From Streptomyces dengpaensis (GTDB lineage Bacteria; Actinomycetota; Actinomycetes; Streptomycetales; Streptomycetaceae): 64,000 bases of DNA. Location: NCBI RefSeq assembly GCF_002946835.1, contig NZ_CP026652.1, positions 8,370,001-8,434,000 on the forward strand. The letters are read 5' to 3'. A program made the translations under genes and the position numbers. Positions 28,233 through 37,128 of this stretch are shown piece by piece. The number at the start of each line of letters is the position of its first letter. Position 1 is the first letter of the stretch. The notes under the pieces are model-generated. The model made no database searches and was not told the origin of the DNA. It saw nothing but the letters and a program-made list of their open reading frames with translations.

Positions 28233-30710
28233 TTATGGGCTGGGTGTCAGTTGCTGTTCGGCCCAGATGAGTTTGCCGTCCGGGGTGTTTCGGGTGCCCC
28301 ATTTGCGGCTGAGTCGGTCGACGAGGAGTAGGCCGCGGCCGTTTTCGTCGGCGGTGTGGGGGTGGCGGCGGCGTGGGGTGGTGTTGCTGGTGTCGTGGAC
28401 TTCGCAGGTGAGGGTCTGGTGGCGGATCAGGCGTAGTCGGATCCAGCCGTTGCCGTTGCCGTTGCCGTGGCGGATGGCGTTGGTGACCAGTTCGCTGATG
28501 ATCAGCTCGGTGGAGTCGGCTTGTTCGTCCAGTCCCCACAGGGCCAGCTGGGTGGTGGTGAGGGAGCGTGCGCTGCTGACGACGGAGGGCTCGGCGGGGA
28601 ACTCCCAGGAGGCGACCTGGTTCGGGCCGAGTGCGTGGGTGCGGGCGAGGAGCAGGGTGACGTCGTCATGGGGTGCGTTGGTGGGCAGTGTGTCCACCGC
28701 GGATGAGCAGAGGTCTTCCAGTGGGAGGTCGGGTCGTGTCAGGGCGGTGGCGAGGCGGTCCATGCCGGTGCCGATGTCGTGGTCGCGGGCTTCGATGAGG
28801 CCGTCGGTGTAGAGGGCGAGCACGCTTTCTTCGGGAAGTTCCAGGGTGACGGACTCGAAGGGGACCAGGCCGACGCCGAGCGGGGCTCCGGTGGGCAGGT
28901 CGGGGAAGGTGACGCCGCGGTGTGGGTCGATGATCGCGGGCGGGGGATGGCCGGCCCGCGCCATGGTGCACTGCCGGGTGACCGGGTCGTAGACGGCGTA
29001 CAGACACGTGGCGGCCATCGTCGCGGGGGCCGGGTCCCCGGGGTCGGAATCCGCCTCGGCGAGACGGATGACCAACTCGTCGAGGTGGGTCAGTAGTTCG
29101 TCGGGAGGCATGTCCATGTCCGCCAGTGTGCGTACGGCGGTGCGGAGCCTGCCCATGGTGGCGGCGGCGGTGATGCCGTGTCCGACCACGTCGCCGACGA
29201 CCAGGGCCACTCGGGCGCCGGACAGTGGGATCACATCGAACCAGTCGCCTCCGACGCCGTGGTGGCTGTCGGCGGGCAGGTAGCGCCAGGCCACGTCCGC
29301 GGCGGATCCGCCCGTTGCGTGGTGGGGGAGCAGGTGGCGCTGCAGGGCCAGGGCTGTGGAGCGTTCGCGCGCGTACTGGCGGGCGTTGTCCAAGGACAGG
29401 GCGGCCCAGCTGACGAGTTCCTCGGCCAGGAGCAGGTCGTCCTCGTCGAACGACAGACGATCCTGCGTCCGCACGAACATCGCCACGCCCAGCACGGCGC
29501 CCCGTGCGCGGATCGGGACGACCATCAACGAGTGCATCATGTGATCACGGATCTTTTTCGCCCGGGCTGCGTCGTGGTGGTTCAGCCACGTGCCGGGGGA
29601 GGTGTCCAGCAGCGGCTCGAAATGGGACTCTCCCGATTGCAGGACGCTGGCGAAGGGCGACGCCGGAGGGACGAACACCGGCTCTCCCCGCGCGAACAGG
29701 GACTCCGGGGCCCCCGGGTGGATGGAGGCAAGGCCCGCGCGGCAAAAGGCGGGGACGCGTCCGTCCTGGGGGCTGAGGCGCGCCGGGGCCTCCTCGCAGA
29801 GCGGGACAGACTCCGTCAGGTCGACGGTGGCGAAGTCTGCAAGGAGCGGCACGGCGAGGTCGGCGAGTTCCTGCCCGGTCCGCATGACGTCCAGGGTGGT
29901 TCCGATCCGCTTGCTGGCCTCGCCCAGGATCGCCAGATGCTCCCGCGCACGCCTGCTGTCGGTGACATCCACACTCACGACGCACACGCCCAGCGCACGG
30001 CCCTGTGCGTCGTCGAGGCGGAAGAAGGAGGCCGAGAACGTGGGTTCATGGCGCACATGCGGAGGAGCGAAGGCCCGGAACTCCACGTTGATCACCGGGA
30101 CGCCGCTCTGAAGTACCTGGCGCATCAGCGCCTCGAGCGTTTCGGCCTCTGTGCCGGGCGCCGCCTCCGTGAGCCTGCGCCCCAGCCGCTGTTCGAGGGG
30201 GATGCCGTCCTGGACGCCCTGGGTGTCGTTCACCCAGGTGCAGCGTAGCTGGGTGTCGCGTATCACGACGCCTACCGGCAGGTTGCTGGGGATGTGCAGC
30301 GCAGTTGGAAGGGACTGCACCGGCGATCCGTCCGCAGGCCGTGAGTCAAGCGTGGCCTTGTCGGTCGCCGACACGATCCACCGGGCCCGGCCGTCTTGTC
30401 CGGACAGCGTCTGCACCCACAGGCGCACGTTGATCCGGTGGCCGTCGCGGTGACGGACTGTGGTGAAGCCGGACCAGCGGGAGGGGGCACGGCTCGCCGC
30501 CAGGGCTGCTGCTTTGGCCCGGTCTTCAGCAGTCGTCAGCAGGGCGGCGGAGCGGCCCACCACTTCTGCGGCCGAGTAGCCGACCAGCCGCTGGGCAGCC
30601 TGCGTCCACCCGACCACCGTTCCTTTCGCATCCAGCAGGGCTATCGCCGCACCGGCCGTCTGGAAAGCCGTCTGATCTGGGGTGATCGCTGTTTGTGTAG
30701 AACTGTCCAT
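28233..30710 (-). CDS. PAS-PAS-GAF-SpoIIE phosphatase-HATPase regulatory protein
   Basis: An 825-residue multidomain regulator of anti-sigma/anti-anti-sigma switching as found in streptomycetes. Order: PAS (~10-130), PAS (~150-260, NLPVGVVIRDTQLRCTWVN), GAF (~280-450), PP2C-type SpoIIE phosphatase (GDWFDVIPLSGARVALVVGDVVGHG ~535-, DDVTLLLAR ~725) and a C-terminal RsbW-like HATPase (ELVTNAIRHG ~775, GRGLLLVDRLSRKWG). ATG 30710 has AGAAGGAA 9-12 bp upstream. An upstream extension is arginine/proline-rich noncoding sequence. Phosphatase acidic residues and the ATPase N box look intact. Signal unknown. A damaged partial copy of its PAS part lies at 33722-34178. Confidence 0.92.
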   Translation of the reverse strand: MDSSTQTAITPDQTAFQTAGAAIALLDAKGTVVGWTQAAQRLVGYSAAEVVGRSAALLTTAEDRAKAAALAASRAPSRWSGFTTVRHRDGHRINVRLWVQTLSGQDGRARWIVSATDKATLDSRPADGSPVQSLPTALHIPSNLPVGVVIRDTQLRCTWVNDTQGVQDGIPLEQRLGRRLTEAAPGTEAETLEALMRQVLQSGVPVINVEFRAFAPPHVRHEPTFSASFFRLDDAQGRALGVCVVSVDVTDSRRAREHLAILGEASKRIGTTLDVMRTGQELADLAVPLLADFATVDLTESVPLCEEAPARLSPQDGRVPAFCRAGLASIHPGAPESLFARGEPVFVPPASPFASVLQSGESHFEPLLDTSPGTWLNHHDAARAKKIRDHMMHSLMVVPIRARGAVLGVAMFVRTQDRLSFDEDDLLLAEELVSWAALSLDNARQYARERSTALALQRHLLPHHATGGSAADVAWRYLPADSHHGVGGDWFDVIPLSGARVALVVGDVVGHGITAAATMGRLRTAVRTLADMDMPPDELLTHLDELVIRLAEADSDPGDPAPATMAATCLYAVYDPVTRQCTMARAGHPPPAIIDPHRGVTFPDLPTGAPLGVGLVPFESVTLELPEESVLALYTDGLIEARDHDIGTGMDRLATALTRPDLPLEDLCSSAVDTLPTNAPHDDVTLLLARTHALGPNQVASWEFPAEPSVVSSARSLTTTQLALWGLDEQADSTELIISELVTNAIRHGNGNGNGWIRLRLIRHQTLTCEVHDTSNTTPRRRHPHTADENGRGLLLVDRLSRKWGTRNTPDGKLIWAEQQLTPSP

Positions 30711-31240
30711 CGGTCTTTTCCTTCTGTGTCCCCCGGGATGAGGTTTTCCGGATGCCTGTGTGCGTGTGAGTGCGCCGCCCGGGATCGGGTGGCGGGCGCC
30801 GGTCCGGCAACCGGACGGGCGATGCTGCACACGCGGGTTCGACTCGTGGAGGGTGGGCGGCGGCGACGGCTCGTCGGTGCTGGGGCCGACCGCGTTCTTG
30901 TGGGGGGTGGCGGCGGTGAGGGCGACGGCTGCTTGAGCTACGGGTCTTTCTCACAACTCAATGACGGAGGCCATCAGGTGCCGGACCTCGCCCGGCTGTC
31001 GGCGGCGCCGATCAGTGCGTGCATCCACACGGTGCGGCTGGGCTGCGGGGCTGAGCGATGGACACGCGCTCCCCGGCGGGGAGGCGACGGAAGCTCAGTC
31101 GGCCACGAGCAACTCTCCGGCAGGCCGGATGACCTCCCGGAGCGCCGCCCCATGCGGACTTGCATCGTTGTTGTCATGAGTCCGGTGCCGGTGAGGCAGC
31201 CCTTGAGGGTGTCGCTGCCGATTGGAGCCGGTGCCGGTGG
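30711..31240. other. Intergenic region with a tatC-tail remnant
   Basis: No full gene. On the minus strand at about 30835-30915 the sequence encodes GP.TDEPSPPPTLHESN, closely resembling the C-terminal tail of the intact TatC (DEPSPLPTHHESN, 37135-37200), with matching DNA over roughly 75 bp. This is a leftover of a second tatC copy. Confidence 0.55.
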
Positions 31241-32080
31241 TCAGGCTTGGTCGTCGAGCAGGGTGGCGAGGTGTGCGCCGAATCGGTTCTCCAGGTCCCC
31301 TTCCTGCTGCATCCCGCGTTTGAACAGGGTGGCCACGCGCTGCTGGGTTTCGGGCCAGGCAAGGGTGGCCGCGAAGGCACCACGGCCGTCGAGGAGCCTG
31401 TCGACGGGTGGCAGGGAGACTTGGTTGACCAGGTTCTTCGCTGTTTCGATCGGGCGCCGGTCGAAGGAGGCGAGGCGCCGTGCGAGCGTGTCGACGAAGC
31501 CGTCCAAGTCGCTGTCCGGAAGGGACCGGTTGACCCAGCCGTAGCGTTCGGCGGTGTCGCCGTCGAAGTCGTCCGCGCCGAGGATGATTTCCAGCGCGCG
31601 GCCCCGGCCGGTCAGCAGGGGGAGGCGCTCCGTGCCACCGCCTCCGGGGATGACCCCCGCGCCGACCTCGGGCTGGCCGAGGACCGCGTTTTCGCGGGAG
31701 GCGAAGCGCATGTCGCAGGCGAGGGCGAATTCGCTGCCCACGCCGCGCACGCGGCCGCGGATCTTGGCGATGCTCACCACGGGGGACTTGGTGAGGCGGA
31801 CGAACGTGTCCGTGGGGGTGGTCAGGCCGGTAGGGCCTGCGGCCTTGGCGATGCTTCCCGATCTGCCGGACATGTCGAAGTGGGCGAGGTAGAAGTCGGG
31901 GTCCGCGCTCTCGAACACGACGACGCGGAGGTCCGGGCTGGCGTCCATCCGTGCGAGCAGGTCCTGCAGCCCTTCGAACACGGTGTGGTCGACCACGTTC
32001 AGGGGCGGGTTGTCGAACACGGCCCGCCAGTAGGCGGGGGTCTCTTGGATGATGCGCACAGTCGCTGCCGATTCAGTCAT
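31241..32080 (-). CDS. Enoyl-CoA hydratase/isomerase family protein
   Basis: A 279-residue crotonase-fold protein. Seen: KSPVVSIAKIRGRVRGVGSEFALACDMRFA with the oxyanion-hole glycine segment, and LGQPEVGAGVIPGGGGTERLPLLTGRGRALE. The usual catalytic glutamates of hydratases are at E-V-G and G-G-T-E-R; the specific reaction is not assignable. The start is ATG 32080. The predicted -10 (32088-32093) ends only 7 bp upstream, so the message is probably leaderless. It shares its promoter type with the SDR and epoxide hydrolase genes, suggesting one regulon for detoxifying or modifying a lipophilic compound. Confidence 0.9.
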   Translation of the reverse strand: MTESAATVRIIQETPAYWRAVFDNPPLNVVDHTVFEGLQDLLARMDASPDLRVVVFESADPDFYLAHFDMSGRSGSIAKAAGPTGLTTPTDTFVRLTKSPVVSIAKIRGRVRGVGSEFALACDMRFASRENAVLGQPEVGAGVIPGGGGTERLPLLTGRGRALEIILGADDFDGDTAERYGWVNRSLPDSDLDGFVDTLARRLASFDRRPIETAKNLVNQVSLPPVDRLLDGRGAFAATLAWPETQQRVATLFKRGMQQEGDLENRFGAHLATLLDDQA

Positions 32081-32087
32081 GTCATCC

Positions 32088-32115
32088 CTACTAGATACTG
32101 AATTTAAAGTTGCAA
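32088..32115 (-). promoter_or_regulatory. Shared TTGCAA-type promoter/operator, copy A
   Basis: On the minus strand: TTGCAA (32115-32110), 16-bp spacer beginning CTTTAAATT, then TAGTAG (32093-32088). It aligns with the promoters at 33122-33149 and 39900-39927. Proposed HxlR-controlled promoter of the enoyl-CoA hydratase homologue. Confidence 0.65.
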
Positions 32116-32239
32116 GTCAGATGCCACTGGGTGCTTGGGTCGGTGTGATGCCTCGGGGTGGCGGGCCCGGATTCCGCTTCGGCGGGGGCGGGGCGTCATC
32201 GACGGGGGCCGGAGGCCGGCCGTCGGGCGGTGCGAGGGG

Positions 32240-32938
32240 TCAGAAGACGCGTTGGGTGCTCGCCGGCTGCGACAGTGCGGCCTTGACGCGCCGGGTTCCC
32301 TCGTCGGCGAGGACTTCGAGCCGGTCCCCGGCCAGGGCTTCCATGGTCAGCTCGGCCACAGTGGCGGCGCTGATCTTCGACGAGTCCGTCCATGCGCTGA
32401 GGTCGGTGTCCACGAAGCCGGCATGCACCCCTACCACCAGGGTTCCCTGTGGGTGCAGGGCCTGTCGCAAGGCGTCCGTCAGTGACCACTGTGCGGCCTT
32501 GGAGGCCGCGTAGCCGGGGAAGCGCGGACGGCTCGCCCAGGATGCCAGCGACAGCATGTTGACCAGTGCTCCGCCGCCGTTGCGGGCCAGGACCGGGGCG
32601 AAGGCCCGCGAGACGGCCCAGGTGCCGAAGTAGTTGACGTCCATCGCCTGGCGCGCACCGTCGAAGGTGCCCTCCATAAGCTGGGTGGTGTCGCCGCTGA
32701 TTCCCGCATTGTTGATGACGATGGAGACGTCTGTCGCCGCGGCCGCGGCCGCGGCGACGTCCTGTTCGTCTGCGACGTCCAGGCGCAGCGGGATGACGTC
32801 CTTGTCGACCACGCTCGCCGGGTCGCGGGCGCCGGCGTAGACCTTGGCGGCGCCGTGGTCGATCAGTGCGCGGGCGAATGCGCGGCCGATGCCGCGATTG
32901 GCGCCCGTCACGAGCGCCACTGATCCTGCGATATCCAT
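32240..32938 (-). CDS. SDR-family NAD(P)-dependent oxidoreductase
   Basis: A 232-residue short-chain dehydrogenase. Cofactor motif TGANRGIGRAFA (~10-22), NNAGISGD (~85), catalytic Ser in NMLSLASWAS and YAASKAA (YxxxK, ~148), and a short C terminus. ATG 32938 opens the canonical first beta strand; the longer frame upstream is non-homologous. It is transcribed divergently from the HxlR regulator across a 328-bp region holding promoter B, the arrangement of an HxlR regulator and its target. Substrate unknown. Confidence 0.93.
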   Translation of the reverse strand: MDIAGSVALVTGANRGIGRAFARALIDHGAAKVYAGARDPASVVDKDVIPLRLDVADEQDVAAAAAAATDVSIVINNAGISGDTTQLMEGTFDGARQAMDVNYFGTWAVSRAFAPVLARNGGGALVNMLSLASWASRPRFPGYAASKAAQWSLTDALRQALHPQGTLVVGVHAGFVDTDLSAWTDSSKISAATVAELTMEALAGDRLEVLADEGTRRVKAALSQPASTQRVF

Positions 32939-33121
32939 CGTGCTTCCTTTGCGACGCGCACGCCTTGTGCAGGCGGGCTCTCGGTGAGTGGCCGGTCCGC
33001 CGCCGGGTGGGGCCCGGAGGGGCATCGTCGGCGTTTTCGCCGCGGTCGGCGTGACCGCCACTGCCCGTCCGCCAGGCGTTTCCGAGCGGCTGGGGTGCGG
33101 GCGGCGTTGCCCGCTGGTTCG

Positions 33122-33149
33122 ACACTAACAGCTAACTTTAGATATGCAA
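33122..33149 (-). promoter_or_regulatory. Shared TTGCAT-type promoter/operator, copy B
   Basis: Minus strand: TTGCAT (33149-33144), 16-bp spacer, TAGTGT (33127-33122), upstream of the SDR gene and next to the divergent HxlR gene. A plus-strand TTGCAA (33178-33183) with TACTGT 18 bp later could be the HxlR promoter, leaving both starts under one operator region. Confidence 0.65.
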
Positions 33150-33266
33150 GCTAGAGGCTGGGTCGGTCGTACCTGAATTGCAAGAGAAAACTCAGCCGGT
33201 GTACTGTCGGTACGGCAGTGCAGCAGCTGGGACATGCGGAGCCCGGCATCATGTGGGAGGTGGGCA

Positions 33267-33791
33267 GTGTCCGTCGGAAGGCAGTTGTCAGGTCTCGCGG
33301 ATGACGAGCCGGCCTGCTCCATCGAGCGGAGCCTGCAGATTCTCGGCGAGCGCTGGTCCCTGCTCGTGCTCCGGGAGGTTTTCGCCGGCAAGCACAAATT
33401 CGCCGAGATCCAGTCGTCCCTCGGTATCGCCTCCAACCTGCTCAGCGCTCGGCTCAAGCTGCTGGTCGAGGCGGGCGTGCTGGACACGCAGACCTACCAG
33501 GACCCGGGCAGCAGGCCGCGGCAGAGCTACCACCTGACGGCGGCCGGGCACGACCTGCGGGTGGTGCTGGTTGCGCTCCAGCAGTGGGGCGACCGCCACC
33601 GACCGCGCCCTTCGGGCCCTTCCGCGCTCCGGCGGATGCGCTCCACGAACCGGCCCGTCCACGTCGGTTTCCTCGACGACGACGGTCACGAAGTGCCCGC
33701 CACGGACATCGTCATGCTGGGCGCAGCGCAGCCGGGCGTCGCGCACCCCGACACCGACGGGCAGGCGGTCCGGCAGGCGCAGCGCCCCTGA
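33267..33791 (+). CDS. HxlR-family transcriptional regulator with altered C terminus
   Basis: Winged-helix HxlR regulator: CSIERSLQILGERWSLLVLREVFAGKHKFAEIQSSLGIASNLLSARLKLLVEAGVL, then the R-P-R-Q-S-Y-H-L-T wing. GTG 33267 is chosen because GGGAGG lies 7 bp upstream; the frame also opens at 33234 without a site. HxlR proteins sense quinones, aldehydes or oxidants and repress a divergent oxidoreductase, as the SDR is here. The last ~25 residues (after HEVPATDI) are encoded antisense to a duplicated PAS fragment, so the tail appears to have been replaced by rearrangement. The DNA-binding domain is intact. Confidence 0.88.
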   Translation: MSVGRQLSGLADDEPACSIERSLQILGERWSLLVLREVFAGKHKFAEIQSSLGIASNLLSARLKLLVEAGVLDTQTYQDPGSRPRQSYHLTAAGHDLRVVLVALQQWGDRHRPRPSGPSALRRMRSTNRPVHVGFLDDDGHEVPATDIVMLGAAQPGVAHPDTDGQAVRQAQRP

Positions 33792-34178
33792 TCCGCCGGT
33801 CGCCCACGAGGAGAGCGCGGCCACCTCGGCCGCCGACACCGCCCACCGGCCGTCCTGTCCGTACAGCGACCGCACCCACAGGTGTACGCCGATGCCGCGG
33901 CCGTCGCGGTGGCGGAGTGTGGTGAAGCCGAACCGGTGGGAGGGGCACTGCTTCGCGCCGAGAACGCCGAGGCCCTTCGCGCGGGTCCCGGCTGCCGCCG
34001 GCAGGCGGCGGCGGAGCGGCCCACCACTTCTGCGGCCGAGCAGCCGGCCGGCCGCTGGGCGGCCTGGGTCCATCCGGCCATCGTCCCCTTCGCATCCAGC
34101 AGGGCGATCGCCGCGCCGGTGAGTCCGGCAGGCCGTCGGGGCGGTGGTGAACGCCACCCGGGGGCGGTCTTCTCTTGA
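33722..34178 (-). pseudogene. Partial, frameshifted copy of the PAS-SpoIIE regulator
   Basis: Minus-strand sequence matches the first PAS region of the intact protein at 28233-30710: GWTQAAQRPAGCSAAEVVGRSAA, then in another frame FGFTTLRHRDGRGIGVHLWVRSLYGQDGR, then LPVGVGVRDARLRC. At least one frameshift separates the blocks, and the copy ends abruptly where it meets the HxlR 3' end. Confidence 0.8.
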
Positions 34179-34183
34179 CTTGC

Positions 34184-34205
34184 TCCTCGGGCTGAAGCCC
34201 GAGGA
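34184..34205. other. Perfect hairpin of unknown role
   Basis: TCCTCGGGCT-GA-AGCCCGAGGA. The surrounding 34150-34320 has no supported gene. It may be a terminator or the end of a transposon remnant. Confidence 0.4.
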
Positions 34206-34324
34206 TTCTGGCCTTCTCGTCCGTTGCTGTGCCGCTACGCGGCACAGGGTTCGGGCGGGAATCCGTGGCTTCCTGTTTCTTCGCGCTGTGCCGGGACGAG
34301 TCCTGGTCTTACCGGCGCTCCGCA

Positions 34325-34390
34325 GGCTGTCACCGCCCGTCCGGCGGCCGTTTTGACGTTCTTCGCGGCATTGCATCAAGCGGTTGATGC
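34325..34390 (-). mobile_element. IS5-family transposase remnant, C-terminal scrap
   Basis: Minus strand reads RCINRLMQCREERQ, corresponding to the CINRLKQWRG-type segment that follows NTVER in IS5-family transposases. The matching upstream part is at 36240-36540, separated by the ISL3 insertion. Confidence 0.65.
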
Positions 34391-34396
34391 ACCGTT

Positions 34397-36239
34397 TGGC
34401 TTTACGGTGAGTCCTGGGTTCTGGCACAGATCTTGGGGAGCGGTCGCGGAGCGTCACTGCAGTGTTCGATTGCGAGGGTTCGGGTTCGCGTGAGACCGCG
34501 CACACCCCGCCGTCTTGCAGGCAAGAGTGACGCTTCGTCAGGTCTCTGGCTGTCCCCGCCGTCCTTCGCTGTGGCCGGTGACGGTGCTGGTCATGCAGGC
34601 CGATGCATCGTTCTGGGACTCTCTTGTGTTCGCCGGGATCGACGACGTGGACGTCGAGGCGGTGACCACCGCCTTCGGCACGGTCGATGTGGTGGCGAGA
34701 GGCCGGGCGGCCGGGGCGGCGTGTCCGGACTGCGGTCGCTTCTCGGACCGGGTGCACGACTCCTATCAGCGCAGGTTGAAGGATCTCCCGCTCGGTGAGC
34801 AGAGCGTCGTGATCCGGCTGACGGTCCGGCGTTTCATCTGCGGTGCGCAGGACTGCCCGCGCCGCACGTTCGCCGAGCCGTTCACTCAGCTGACCGCCCC
34901 GTACGCGCGCTTCACCACGCGGCTCAACCACATCCTGGAACGCGTCGGGCTCGCGCTCGCCGGACGGGCCGGCGCCCGGCTGGCGGACCAACTTGGCCTC
35001 CACGCAGGGCGGATGACCTTGTTGCGCAGCGTCACGGCGCTGCCGGATCCGCAGTTCAGCACGCCGCGCGTGCTGGGTGTGGACGACTTCGCGATCCGCC
35101 GGGGTCACACCTACTCCACCGTTTTGACCTGCGGAGAAACCCATCGTGTGGTCGATGTGCTCCCGACCCGCGAAGCAGGGCCGCTGACCGCCTGGCTGGC
35201 CGCCCACCCAGGCGTGGAGGTCATCTGCCGAGACCGGGCGGGCGCCTACGCACAGGGGGCCCGACTCGGCGCCCCCGATGCCCTCCAGGTCGCCGACCGG
35301 TTCCACCTGTGGCAGGGCCTCGGCCGGGCCGTGGAGACCTGCGTCGCCGCCCACCGCGAGTGCCTGCGCACCCCGACACCGCCGCCCAAGACGTCACCCC
35401 TTGACACGCCGCAAGACGAACCGGCCCCTCCCGGCCCGGATCCTGCCGGCCGACGGGCCCAGCGCAAGAAGGCTGCGCACGCCCTGGTCCACGAGCTGCT
35501 CGCGCAGGGCCACTCGCGTCGGGCGATAGCGCGACACCTGGGCTGGGTCCTCAACACCGTGCTGCGGTATGCGCGAGCCGTGCACTGGCAGGACACCCTG
35601 CGCGAAAACCGGCCCCGGCCCAGCAGACTGGACCCCTACAAGCCCTGCAGCGGCGGTTCACCGCGAGATGCACGAGCGTCACCCATCTGCACCGCGAACT
35701 GCTCGCCGAGCACGCCCCCGTCAGCTACGCCATGGTCCGCGCCTACATCGCCACCCTGCGCGCTGCCCCGCCGGACGCGCCGCCCCCGCCGCCGAAGGTG
35801 CGGCGGGTGACCGGCTGGCTCACCCGCCATCCCACGGCTCTGAGCGAGGAGGACCGCGCCGCCTTGAAGGACGTCCTGGCCCGCTGCCCCGAACTGGACA
35901 CCGCCGCCGGACATATCCGCGACTTCGGCGAGATACTCACCGGTCGCCTCGGCGCCACGCTCCCCACCTGGATAGACGCCGTCGACGCAAGCCAACTGCC
36001 CGGCCTCACCGGCTTCGCACTCCACCTGCTTCGAGACCTCGACGCCGTGACAGCCGGACCCAGCCTGCAATGGAGTTCCGGCGGCACCGAAGGCGCCGTG
36101 AACCGCATCAAGAAGATCAAAAGGCAGCTCTACGGACGAGCCGGATTCGAACTACTCCGCAAGATGATCCTGCTTCAGTAACCCTCCGCGACCGCTCCCC
36201 AAGATCTGTGCCAGAACCCCGTTTTCACCTACGAAGCCA
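34397..36239 (+). mobile_element. ISL3-family element nested in an IS5 remnant
   Basis: Near-perfect inner inverted repeats of 36 bp (34416-34451 and 36184-36219), extended outward by an imperfect TGGCTT... section to 34397 and 36239. ACCGTT flanks both ends (34391-34396 and 36240-36245). Joining the flanks across one ACCGTT reconstitutes the IS5 transposase reading through VER-CINRL, so the boundaries are well supported. Confidence 0.85.
34593..36181 (+). pseudogene. ISL3-family transposase, frameshifted
   Basis: The N-terminal zinc-binding part (CPDCGRF...CGAQDCPRRTF), the DDE domain (LGVDDFAIRRGHTYSTVL, CRDRAGAYAQGA, VADRFHLWQGL) and the C-terminal WSSGGTEGAVNRIKKIKRQLYGRAGFELLRKMIL are all recognisable. 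After LDPYKP (about 35644) the frame moves from one register to another, consistent with loss of four bases, and the C terminus continues in the new frame to 36181. It likely cannot make active transposase unless frameshifted in translation. The start at ATG 34593 is approximate. Confidence 0.88.
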
Positions 36240-36540
36240 ACCGTTCGACGGTGTTGCGCTGCTTGTAGGTCTCGCGGTCAAGGGCCGGTGGTCTGCCGCC
36301 CCGGCTGCCCCGGCGCAGACGGTGGCCCCGCTGGTCTGCGGGACGGGGATCACCGCCCTGACCTCGCGCCGGCGTAGGCGTTCACGGACGGCGCGTGAGG
36401 AGTACGTCTTGTCGGCCATGGCCACGTCTGGCCGGGTGCGGGGCCGTCCGCGTTGGCGGCGAACCCGCAGGCGGGCCATCACCATTCGGGAAAGCTGGCG
36501 CGTCGCCGGCCTGTCCGGCCCCCGTGACCGGGACGACTGA
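36240..36540 (-). mobile_element. IS5-family transposase remnant, central part
   Basis: The minus strand carries GRPRTRPDVAMADKTYSSRA, VRERLRRREVRAVIPVP and, after a slipped frame, RPLT/ETYKQRNTVER, the second-D and linker region of IS5 transposases. It has internal frameshifts and is cut at 36240 by the ISL3 element. Upstream sequence to about 36700 is too decayed to assign. Confidence 0.75.
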
Positions 36541-36712
36541 TCCTTTGGTGTCCGTCGTCCTTCTTCCTTTGCTCTGAGCGTGCTGTGGTCAAAGGCGGGC
36601 CGGGGGGAATCGTGCCACTCACCAGGGCGTGGGCGGCAGCGCAAGCCGCCCCCATGCGGGCCGTTGGCGGAGCATGGCGCCAACAGCCCTGCCGGCTCGC
36701 GTAGAACTCGGA

Positions 36713-37087
36713 TCAGGCGCGTGGCTGTTTGCTCAGTGCGTGCGTGCCGTGGACGAGGCCGCGTTCGGGGCGGTCCCCATCGTCGTCGTCGGCTGGTTCG
36801 TTGAGGCTGAGGGATGCCGTGATCTCGTGCAGGCCCGTCTCGTCCTCGGCCCTGGAGAGTGCCTTTTCGGCGAGTGCTCGTGGATGGAGGTCGCGGAGAT
36901 GGAGATCGGAGAATTCCGGGCCGAGTTCTTGGCGGATCTCGTTTTGGGCGCTGTCGGAGAAGGATCTGACCTTGCGGATGAGGGCGGATGTCTCGGAGAT
37001 CGCCTTGGGGAGCTTTTCGGGGCCGAGAACGACGATCGCGATCACGAAGAGAGTGAGTATCTCGAGCGGGCCCATGTCGAAGAACAT
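36713..37087 (-). CDS. tatB: Sec-independent protein translocase TatB
   Basis: A 124-residue protein. One N-terminal membrane helix (MGPLEILTLFVIAIVVLGPEKLP) is followed by an amphipathic helix and a long charged tail, and the FxxGPEKLP turn is the TatB/TatA hallmark. The longer tail, the E in the helix and its place after tatC favour TatB. ATG 37087 has AGGAGG 7 bp upstream. It is last in the order epoxide hydrolase-tatA-tatC-tatB; the usual streptomycete tatA and tatC are adjacent with tatB elsewhere, so the grouping is uncommon. Confidence 0.9.
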   Translation of the reverse strand: MFFDMGPLEILTLFVIAIVVLGPEKLPKAISETSALIRKVRSFSDSAQNEIRQELGPEFSDLHLRDLHPRALAEKALSRAEDETGLHEITASLSLNEPADDDDGDRPERGLVHGTHALSKQPRA

Positions 37088-37128
37088 GTGCGGCCTCCTG
37101 GGCAGTGCGGGTCACGAGCGGAGCGGGC

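Noticed and set aside
29178..30248. Plus-strand frame of 356 codons
   Set aside because: Antisense to the PAS/SpoIIE regulator, with low-complexity composition.
34184..34205. Hairpin as part of an IS200/IS605 guide-RNA remnant
   Set aside because: No TnpA or TnpB sequence nearby; a hairpin alone cannot support it.
33288..35354. Very long minus-strand open frame (688 codons)
   Set aside because: Antisense to the HxlR gene and ISL3 transposase. Only the short PAS-like stretch is meaningful; the rest is arginine/glycine-rich shadow sequence.
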